DNA of 64,000 bases from Stereum hirsutum FP-91666 SS1 (lineage: Eukaryota > Basidiomycota > Agaricomycetes > Russulales > Stereaceae). Under the pieces are notes generated by a model. The model worked only from the letters and a program-made list of their open reading frames with translations. It searched no databases and was not told the DNA's origin. Positions within the stretch are counted from its first letter, which is position 1. Each line of letters begins with the position of its first letter. Below are positions 56,180 through 64,000 of this stretch, one piece after another. The translations under genes were made by a program, and so were the position numbers. Where the stretch lies: positions 1,356,339-1,420,338 of the forward strand of contig NW_006763137.1 of the NCBI RefSeq assembly GCF_000264905.1, in the 5' to 3' direction.

Positions 56180-56889
56180 AGGATGTGGCATTCTTGGTGT
56201 GGGGATACGGACATCGAGTTCTAGTTATGCTCAAGGGGGGCAAGGGAGTTTGGTTCGGACATCTCGCTCCCTGTTGATCGTTGCGGTGAGCGCGTCTTGG
56301 TGGCAGTAGAGGTCGCCCAAAATTCATGCTGTATATTTCTTCAGTCTTCCTCACCGTTCAACTTCTTTATGCTCTTCATCTATCCTTTTCCCTTTCCTTC
56401 TCTGTAAAATTGCTTGTGCTTGATTTCGGATCATCCATGCGCCACACAACATCTCCACCCAATCTACATCTCGCTTGCTCGGTCGGTTCATATTCCGCAG
56501 GCTCGGGGTGTCACGTTTCTCTTTGGGCCGCGTTGTTGACAATTCTCATATTTCTTATCGTGTCGTGTCATTGTACCGTGTTCTCTGCTCGCTGCTATGC
56601 TCTGGCTGTCTTAATTGCTCACTTCTGGATTGTATATATTCGTACACTTCTCCGGGATACCATTGTAACACTGACTGTCGGCTGCTTGCTGCCCCCTTGT
56701 TCCTCTGCGCTATTTATAGAACGCTCGCCACAATTAGATATGCTTCCGTTCCCTGTGCCAGGAACCTGGTCTGCGAATCTCATCCGCGACCACCACAGCT
56801 CTCGAGTCTTGCTCTCTCTCTCACCAGACTGACCTCTACCTGACGATTACGACCTCCAAACCGCCTATTCACTCACTGGAGGTTATATA

Positions 56890-57125
56890 TGCGACAGCGT
56901 AGCATCAAGTCCTTGCCATCCTGTAAAGCCGCTTGTACCATACTTGCAGTCGTGTCAGCATATTTCCGGTGAGCTTTGACTCCTTTCTTTGCCTGAACCT
57001 TTTTTTCTCACAGAGGGTGGTCGAGTAGTAAGATGTGGAACCCAAACCAAAAAAAAATGCATGTGATTTCTTCCTTGAGCCGAGATGATCACCATCCGAA
57101 CTGATTGACCTCTTCGTCTATAAAG
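56890..57125 (+). repeat. Duplicated block, copy 1 (upstream of the lipase)
   Basis: Matches 62521-62758 in the same orientation. Shared strings include gacagcgtagcatc, gtgagctttgactcc, gatgtggaacccaaaccaaa, aaaaaatgcatgtgattt and ccgagatgatc, ending at a TATAAA-like motif in both. This is the left end of a partial duplication of the lipase locus. Confidence 0.8.
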
Positions 57126-57282
57126 GATAGACATGATTGACTACTACATACAGCAGCCGGAACAGCAGATGACCTGGACAGCTGGACATCCTCGACATCA
57201 GCTCTCTTACATTCGCGTCTACGTCATGGTAACTTTCGCATCGCGTATCAGAAATAGCTGGAAGTAGAGAAGTGGGTTTACG

Positions 57283-57507
57283 ATGGGTCTGATCGATCAC
57301 ATCGACTGGCCTGTCATCCGAGGGAATGTCGCATGCGGTGTGTCTTCTTTCTTTCTTCCTCGATCTGTTATACGTTGCTTACAAGGGTCTTCACTGTATC
57401 TTGGCTTTGTGCTGGTACCACAGCAGGAACAATTGGGGCTTTTTGACATGGTGAAGAAGACTTTCTCAGCTGGGACAGATCTCGAACATACTCCTATAAC
57501 GATCTGA
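57283..57507 (+). CDS. Possible small protein, unknown
   Basis: A 74-codon frame from ATG 57283 (MGLIDHIDWPVIRGNVACG) to TGA 57507. A GT...AG pair inside it (about 57339-57386) is a multiple of three, so spliced and unspliced forms both keep the frame. A TATAAAGG lies about 160 bp upstream. There is no domain and no signal peptide. It may be a small gene or a chance frame in the lipase 5' region. Confidence 0.25.
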   Translation: MGLIDHIDWPVIRGNVACGVSSFFLPRSVIRCLQGSSLYLGFVLVPQQEQLGLFDMVKKTFSAGTDLEHTPITI

Positions 57508-58110
57508 ATATCTTAGCGTGTAAGTACTTGAGGATGGTAATCAGCTCACTTTTATGAAGATAGTATGCCCAATTCGGCACACGCAGTTGGCCATCGTCAG
57601 CGTACAAGAGTGGATCGTTGAGGTCTATGCAGTCGTGCGAAGACGATGATCTGCGAACACATTCCCTAGTTTACATGACTTCGTGCTGCGCCTGCTCAGC
57701 AGACCACTGTCCGCTGCGACCCACAAAACTCGTTTCTCTTCGTTTAACCTACCCACCCTCGTTCTCTTTGCTTGTGATTCTGATATGGCATCACTCATCA
57801 ACTTGCTATTCGTTGGTCGGTCGCTCTGCTCACACGACCTCGCAGTTGAGGGTCATCTGCTCACTCGCAACGCATAGTCGATTCTCATGACTGGCGTTCA
57901 GGTTGACCCTTCAAATTTTCATGTGCGGGCACGGATTCAGTTGCAGTCGCGACGGCGAACTCTTTATTAACGCTGCAAGCCAGGAATATGACCTCTCGAG
58001 TCTCTCGAGCCTCCTAGGTGTCTTGTCTGTCTTGAGTGTTACCTTGCCGTTGCACAGGGCCGAGAAAATAATCACCCATCCTCTGTTCAAGCACTCCCAC
58101 CTCTATTACG

Positions 58111-59695
58111 ATGCGCTCTGCCGCTGTTGTCCCATTCTTGTTTAGTGGACTTCATATATTGGTCACTCGAGCTAATCCGGTGAAGAGGACCATATCGGAG
58201 AGTACGTGTATTCCTCTTCACCTCAGCCTCGCCTGAGAAGTTTACTGATATATAATGCATATAGCTGTTTACGATGATTTGGTCTTCTACTTCCAGTACG
58301 CTTCGTCGGCGTATAGCACCACCTGTGCTAGCCCAAACGGGAACACGCTCGTCACAGAGGTAAGTAAATCGTCATTATATCCTACACAGTCCACGCGTAT
58401 TATCCCCTGTCAACGACGTGCTAAGGATCCGATATCCTCCGTTTTCAGTTCAGTGACACGGGCACGGACACACAAGGGTTTATCGCTCGAGACGACACTC
58501 GAGAGGAAATTGTGGTTGCTCTTCGCGGAAGGTTGGTACAACTCTCCATTAGTGTTATCGACGAGCCTTCGAATCATCCAGTCGATATTCATTACGATTC
58601 CGTCATGTCGTGGTTGGGTCGATAAAGCTCCAGCGCGGAAGATTTTCTGACCGATGTTGAGTTGGTACTGGAGGACTTTGTCGTGACCGGTACTTCACCA
58701 CCAGGTGAGACGTCTCTATTATCTCCCTCTGACTTCACACCCTGATGACTCTCACATCCTGCGATCAAAATAAGATGGCACAACCGCGCACACAGGATTC
58801 TTGAACGCGTAGGCATACCAGTTCTTTATTGTTCTCGGCCACCGTAACTGACGCCTGTATATCTTAAGCTGGAACGCTGTTGTCGATACTGTCCTGTCTG
58901 AGGTTACGAGCCAGCTCTCCGATAACCCAGGCTACGCAATCGTCACCAGCGGCCATTCACTCGGAGGCGCCCTATCCTCTCTCGCTGCTATCACATTACA
59001 GCAGAACTTCCCTTCCTCGTGCGTCGAGCTGGTCATTATCTATAAACCTGTACTCAGATATAACATTTCTACATAGGATTGTCCGGATGTATACCTACGG
59101 TCAGCCGAGGACGGGAAATGATGATTACGCGTTCTGGGTGAACGATGAAATTGGGTCGAATGCATTCAGAGGTACGTGATTCCTCGATGTCATTCAACAC
59201 ATATTAGTTCGACAACTCATGGTCTATCACTAGTTGTGCACACTACGGATGGGTATGTTAGCTTGCTCTTCTCATCGTTCTCTACGTAGCTGATCTTTGT
59301 ATGACTCGTCGACATGAAGAGTGCCAACAATCATCCCTACATCTCTCGGCTACCGACACCACGGTACGTTCCATTATCATTGTCATGTAATCTCACGCGC
59401 TTGCCGGATGTTCACTGTATTTGTTTAAATATATTCCTCTATGTAGGTATCGAGTACTGGCAGAACCCGGACCCGCCATCTGCGGACACAACGACAGAGT
59501 GTGCAGCAGATGGGGAAGACCCGACTTGCTCTGCCTCCATACCCAGCGGGGGTATCGATGCCGCCCATACCGAGGTCAGTGTTGCCTGCCTGAACTCTGG
59601 AAACAGGTTCGATTTTGTGGGAAATGCTAATATTCACCATTCCATTTGACAAACAGTACTTCGACATTCTCGCTATTACCCCTTTCTGCTCGTAG
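58111..59695 (+). CDS. Secreted class 3 lipase (feruloyl-esterase-like fold)
   Basis: An extracellular triacylglycerol lipase or esterase of the fungal class 3 family. ATG 58111 opens a signal peptide (MRSAAVVPFLFSGLHILVT, then RANPVKR). Exons continue with YDDLVFYFQYASSAYSTTC, TQGFIARDDTREEIVVALRG, SSAEDFLTDVELVLEDF, the nucleophile motif AIVTSGHSLGGALSSLAAIT and RMYTYGQPRTGNDDYAFWVN. Then comes the acidic residue region VVHTTDGVP. The His region is YRHHGIEYWQNPD, and the end is HTEYFDILAITPFCS. The Ser-Asp-His triad is complete and a Cys-rich segment (TTECAADGEDPTC) is present. At least eight short introns. About 300 residues, normal. A partial copy of this locus lies 3 kb downstream. Confidence 0.92.
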
Positions 59696-60575
59696 ACTGC
59701 AGAAATACTACGAGACGATGCATGAGGGGGTACGGGATCAGAAAGTAGAGTTCATAGGAGTGGACATTGCGGGAGCGACCTTGGAGGTTGCTCGACTGTC
59801 CACCTTGAATTTCGTCGGTGTGCTAGGCAAGGCTAGCTTCATCAGGCTCTCGACACCTCATTCTTTGTCTTGGTAAATAGGAAAAACATCGGGAAATAGC
59901 ATTTTTGAACTGGACATTGGGTTGAATACTAACCTTACCATTCACATCGATGCGACAGAATCCCGCTCTAAAGTTACGCAGTCGTCATAAGTCCTGTCAG
60001 CCCAGTATGGCCTGGAAGTACGCTGTAAATAATCATGTGGAAGGATTCAAGAGCTCATAGTATTAAACCTCAGCTTGGGGAGAGTTTCATTATCATTGCC
60101 CTCGACTTGACGAAACCTGCGGAGGAAGACATGTGGCGTGCGGTGGCGAGCATTTGTTTGTCCTTGTTAGGATTCAAATATTCAAAGCCAATGCCCTCCG
60201 CGACCGAATCCAAGTTCTACGCGGTCTGGCTTTCTTCTCGACACTTATCAGTCTCCCAAAGGCAGAGTAGCCTGTCGTTCAACCGTCGTGCGTCTTGTTG
60301 AATACGTGCACTACGGGAGCCGAGAGAAAAAGAGAGGAAACACTCGTCGGGGGATACCGAGATTACACGTGCGGTACGTAGAACGACTTGCTTCTAGCAC
60401 GAGGTGAAGTTGAAGTAAGTACGAACGAGGAATGAAATTGATACTCTAACATCTGACTCTTTAATACACATTGCAGCTTTTCCTTGCTACATACCCCTCC
60501 TTCAATAAAACGTCCATTTTGTCCCTCGTTCTACTTCAAACAAACTTCAAATCACCGAACCGTCACGCATTCGCC
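59696..60575. other. Intergenic between lipase and deaminase-like gene
   Basis: 880 bp. Open frames at 59646-59876 and 60035-60301 show no domain; the first is partly lipase 3' sequence. No repeat or RNA gene is seen. Confidence 0.4.
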
Positions 60576-62302
60576 ATGCCTGATTCGTCTTCGCAACGCC
60601 CATCCATCGATCTCCAGACTCTATTCACACTCGCCTCCGGTATACGTGAACCTAATTCTCAGAATATTTGGAGGGCTACCTCCTCGGTTGTCAAAGGCGA
60701 CAAACGCACACCCGGGCCCCAACTCTTGGACGCCCTCGCCGCCCTCGCCGTCTGCAAGGCGAAGGGCCAGGTGGTTGCCGTAGGTGTTACAATCACCCAA
60801 GGACTCGTGACCCTTCATGTTGCCGAAAACTGCCCTGTTTCAGAGAATGTCATCAACCACCTCAAGGACACCGTGCGTCGCATCAAGGAGATCCGTTCGT
60901 TTGCACTGCGCCTACCGCGCTCTCCTCCAGACGTCCAGGACTCCGCCCTTTCCGAAAAGCTCGATGATATGGAGGATCGGATGATCGAGTATGCGTGGCC
61001 TAAACTCAGGCAGCGCTTCCGCAAGCGATACGACGGCTTCAACAAGCTCCTTCGAGACGTTGTCTATGAGGACGGCAACGTACACGCTGAGGCGGACCGC
61101 AGCAACCCACCTAATAATCACACACTCGCACTTCGTCAGCGTCTCGTCGAAGGTTTGCGGAACTCAGATGCGCGCAAAAATCTCATCAAGTTCGCGGAGG
61201 CGTTGGACATTATGGATGCTGCACTCCGGGACGTCGTGACTCCGACAAAAGAGGATTCGGCCATGGTGAATATAGCGATGCAGCTTCTGGAGGTATCATA
61301 TGGCAAACGTGTTGTCGACGAGCGGGGACAGGACGTGTTAAACTTGTGCACGCTTTACCTTGACCGTAATGATTTCACCGATGATCGCCCGATACCACAA
61401 TGCTCATCCGTCTTTGATAGGCTCCAGTTACGACTTGGCGCGTTGGATCAATAAACTCATCACTCCGCACCGTAACTTCTCATGCGTGTCTCGCCTCGTT
61501 ACGTCTACCTCTCTCGCCCCGTTCATTGACCCAACAGTCGAGGTCGTTGCCGTCCATCCCCAACCGCCCGTCTCCATCTCTGTTAACATCACACTGGATA
61601 CGATTCGGCAAGCTGCGCAGGAGTCCGGGTGGAAGAAAGATGAGGAGAAGAATGGCGAAGGGAAGTCGATCGGTGATCACGTATTGGAACAGGTTTTCGT
61701 TGACCTCCCCCAAAACCTCCGGTTACCGAAACAGGGTATGTGGATATCACCCTTTTGAGTCCTGAGTCCTCACTATCAAATCAGACGTGCCTCCTCAGCA
61801 GATACAGCCCAAGTACGAGTCTGTCTATCCTCACTGTGAATGTACGCTCCTTGCAAGCCTCCACGGACAGGCAGGCCTCTACGCGTACTTCGGTGTCTCG
61901 AAGCTGTCATGCGCCCTGTGTGGTGAGTGTTTTGCGGCGTACAGGGCGGTGATGAAGTTGGAAATACACACTCGCGGCTCCCACAGTCAACTCGTCGCCC
62001 CATGGGTGTGCCCCAAGTTCTCTGAGAAGAACGTTGAGGTGCAGGAGAAGATGAAAGAATCAATCCTTCAAAAGATCTCCAACGGCCTGGAGGCCCTCCA
62101 GTCTGCAGAGAAGGCTCGGAAGAAATCTCAGAGTTCGGTGGCCTCTGATGATAGCTATGTTCAGCGGGCAATAAAACTTCCTAGATGTACGTTGTCTCAT
62201 ATGCTTTCATGGCTGTGTCAGTCTTTGATATGTTTCGCAGTGGCCGCCACCATGCTAAGAGTGGAGCAAGTCATGAAAGCACGGGAGCAGTTTGGTGTCT
62301 GA
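60576..62302 (+). CDS. OTT_1508-like deaminase family protein
   Basis: A fungal member of the OTT_1508-like group of the cytidine-deaminase superfamily, for which no substrate is established. ATG 60576 opens MPDSSSQRPSIDLQTLFTLA. A long helical N-terminal part (about 260 codons) follows. An intron at about 61366-61419 then leads to SSYDLARWINKLITPHRNFS and VEVVAVHPQPP. The zinc-site motifs are in the exon starting at about 61786: YPHCECTLLASLHG (HxE-type His and Glu) and YFGVSKLSCALCGECFAAY (the CxxC ligands), followed by TRGSHSQLVAPWVCP. A basic coiled-coil-like tail ends VMKAREQFGV. About 520 residues. The upstream frame to 60471 begins with TTG and is probably UTR. All predicted zinc ligands are present. 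Confidence 0.85.
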
Positions 62303-62520
62303 AAATCAGAACCTCTTCCCCTACAGCACGCACTTAGTGATTGGCAATTATTGCAACACCTTTCCTTCTTCTCATTTTTCTTGCTCTTGCTGTGTTGTAT
62401 GCTCTCTCTGTTTTGTCTGCCATCAACCAGAAAGCCCCCTCTCCCTACGACACGCTCTTAGTATTTGGTGATCAGCTATTGGCGCTACTCTTCCTCCTTT
62501 TTAGCAATCAACACCATTTA
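62303..62520. other. 3' flank of the deaminase-like gene
   Basis: T-rich 3' UTR-like sequence running into the duplicated block. Confidence 0.45.
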
Positions 62521-62991
62521 TGACAGCGTAGCATCGAGTTTCATCGAGTTTTTTTACCTTCCTGTGAAGTCACTCGTACCATGCAGTCGTGTCAGCATGT
62601 TTCTAGTGAGCTTTGACTCCCTTCTTTACCTGGACCGTTTTTTCGCAAGAGGCTGGTCGAATAAGTTTGATGTGGAACCCAAACCAAAAAAAAATGCATG
62701 TGATTTTTCCTCTGAACCGAGATGATCGTCATCTGAACAGAACGAAGCTTCGTGTATAAATGTCAGGCAGAATCAACCTCTACAATAGTCAGAATAGTAC
62801 AACGACAGAGTATGCAGCAGACAGAGAATCTTCCCCATCCGCTGGACTTTCCTTCCATACCTAGTGAGAGTATTGATGCTGCCCATACCGAGGTGAATGT
62901 TGCTTGCCTGAACCACAAAGACATAATTCTGCGCTAGTTACTGATGTTCACCATTCTATTCGACACACAGTACTTTGACATTCTCGCTATT
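62521..62991 (+). pseudogene. Internally deleted lipase-locus duplicate
   Basis: A composite copy of the lipase locus. Bases 62521-62758 match the block at 56890-57125 upstream of the lipase. After a short joint, 62798-62991 match the lipase 3' end at about 59488-59690: acaacgacagagt-gcagcag, the gtattgatgctgcccatacc region, and the final intron ending in cacacag followed by the start of the last exon. Everything between (promoter-proximal DNA, signal peptide, catalytic exons) is missing. The residual frame reads SIDAAHTEVNVACLN, with no active site and no stop equivalent to PFCS. It cannot encode a lipase. Confidence 0.8.
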
Positions 62992-63590
62992 GTTATGGAC
63001 TACTTTTCGCTTTTCTATGACTCGTATATCTTTTATTTAACCACATATACATCATCCACTCATATGGCCGGTTGATGAACATTTCCATGGACTGGTAGGC
63101 GTGTCTCGACTCCTTTGTATTCTCGACTACGGACTACATAGCTTCTCATTGCCTCAGACTGCGACCCATAGGTTTCCATATGTCTGTGTACTATAATTAT
63201 TGAGTACAGGTTTCCGCATCGACTACGGACTGGGGCGCAGCGTTCATACGACTCAGAATGACTTATTTAACTGTTTCATAGCCTTCAGGGCTGCGCATGT
63301 ATTTAGTATATAAGGACGACCCTAGTAGAGGGGAGTTCTTTAACCTATTCATCTCTGTTTTATCTGGTCTCCTCAAGGGGGTGGCAGGAATAAAATAAAA
63401 AACCGGATGTAGGGGGGGGAGGGGGGCCCGGAGGGCCCTTAAACGCGAACTGTCCGGACATTACGGGAGGTCCCACGGCAGCCATTTGGAGGGTTCTTGG
63501 GGCTCACATATGATTATCTTTGTACACAGTGCTGGTAGAATTGTGAATAGAAGATGTTTTGAGTGTAAAAAGGATAATAGTGAATACTTT
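62992..63590. other. Unassigned sequence, possibly LTR-like
   Basis: About 600 bp after the lipase duplicate. It has a TATATAAGG (at about 63308), short internal repeats of cgactacggact (at about 63123 and 63219), and a G-rich run at about 63411-63435. The layout recalls an LTR promoter region, but I cannot find paired ends or a primer-binding site before the gap. Confidence 0.3.
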
Positions 63591-63684
63591 TAGGCTAGGT
63601 TAAGCTACGGTCGACGTCGGTCATCCCCTCCCCTAGCCTAGGCTAGGTTAAGCTACGGTCGACGTCGGTCATCCCCTCCCCTAG
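63591..63684. repeat. 48-bp tandem repeat running into the assembly gap
   Basis: Two essentially identical copies with 48-bp period, starting taggctaggttaagctacgg at 63591 and 63639. The second copy runs to the N run at 63685. The array probably continues inside the gap. Confidence 0.85.
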
Positions 63685-64000
63685 NNNNNNNNNNNNNNNN
63701 NNNNNNNNNNNNNNNNNNNNNNNNNNNNNNNNNNNNNNNNNNNNNNNNNNNNNNNNNNNNNNNNNNNNNNNNNNNNNNNNNNNNNNNNNNNNNNNNNNNN
63801 NNNNNNNNNNNNNNNNNNNNNNNNNNNNNNNNNNNNNNNNNNNNNNNNNNNNNNNNNNNNNNNNNNNNNNNNNNNNNNNNNNNNNNNNNNNNNNNNNNNN
63901 NNNNNNNNNNNNNNNNNNNNNNNNNNNNNNNNNNNNNNNNNNNNNNNNNNNNNNNNNNNNNNNNNNNNNNNNNNNNNNNNNNNNNNNNNNNNNNNNNNNN
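63685..64000. other. Assembly gap (N)
   Basis: 316 undetermined bases to the window edge. Confidence 1.

Larger units (their letters stand above)
56180..58110. other. Intergenic upstream of the lipase, with duplicated block
   Basis: 1.9 kb. The segment 56890-57125 is repeated at 62521-62758 (listed separately). A TATAAAGG string occurs at about 57119. One small open frame at 57283-57507 is listed separately with low confidence. Other frames lack features. Confidence 0.4.

Noticed and set aside
55588..56191. Minus-strand ORFs of 157-173 codons opposite the low-complexity protein
   Set aside because: Mirror frames of a Ser/Pro/Thr-rich coding region, without a domain, introns or a plausible promoter.
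62992..63590. Solo LTR or complete retrotransposon
   Set aside because: TATA-like and repeat features are suggestive, but I could not find paired LTR ends, a primer-binding site or any pol sequence before the gap.
1..64000. CRISPR arrays, bacterial operons, rRNA genes
   Set aside because: None seen. Gene structure is eukaryotic throughout, and the only regular tandem arrays are the 48-bp repeat at 63591 and short microrepeats.

Overview
The window looks like a basidiomycete (Agaricomycetes-type) nuclear genome. Genes are intron-dense, with many introns of about 50-60 bp, and the protein families are typical of mushrooms: DWA-type F-box proteins, fungal BTB proteins with Cys-rich tails, an OTT_1508-like deaminase, and a KRE6/SKN1-type GH16 protein. 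Nothing bacterial is visible. The last 316 bases are an assembly gap (N). Gene coordinates below run from start codon to stop codon and include introns. Splice sites were placed by eye from GT/GC...AG signals, reading frame and family conservation.

Layout. (1) 0.5-13.5 kb is a gene-rich block: an F-box/LRR-like protein (-), TAF10 (+), a Gfo/Idh/MocA oxidoreductase (-), an HSL-type alpha/beta hydrolase (+), the SAGA core subunit Hfi1/Ada1 (-) and a makorin-like CCCH/RING E3 ligase (+). TAF10 (TFIID/SAGA) and Hfi1 (SAGA) lie within 8 kb of each other. (2) 14-32 kb is an accessory region, poor in recognisable genes and rich in repeats. It holds at least five divergent members of a gene family I cannot name, all on the minus strand, with the same phase-0 introns and the same C-terminal motif (RLRLVGLTWVSxGAxMxLLQ-like). 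Between them lie a tandemly duplicated roughly 570-bp repeat, a perfect 20-bp hairpin and, at the end, a 1.64-kb fold-back element with long inverted arms. (3) 32.6-62.3 kb is again gene-rich: a GH16 glucan-synthesis protein, an FAD monooxygenase, an M50B-like membrane peptidase, histone H2A, an NAD(P)HX dehydratase flanked by an inverted duplication of a type-II HAD hydrolase, a gamma-glutamyltranspeptidase, two BTB proteins, the RNase P subunit Rpp40, a low-complexity protein, a secreted class 3 lipase and an OTT_1508-like deaminase. (4) 62.5-64 kb carries an internally deleted copy of the lipase locus, unexplained LTR-like sequence, a 48-bp tandem repeat and the gap.

How the parts relate. 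The housekeeping genes cover transcription (TAF10, Hfi1, H2A), RNA processing (Rpp40), ubiquitin signalling (F-box, makorin, perhaps the BTB proteins), cell wall synthesis (GH16), metabolite repair (NAD(P)HX dehydratase, perhaps with the HAD pair), glutathione turnover (GGT) and secreted lipolysis. The most promising undescribed item is the five-member family array at 14.1-29 kb.
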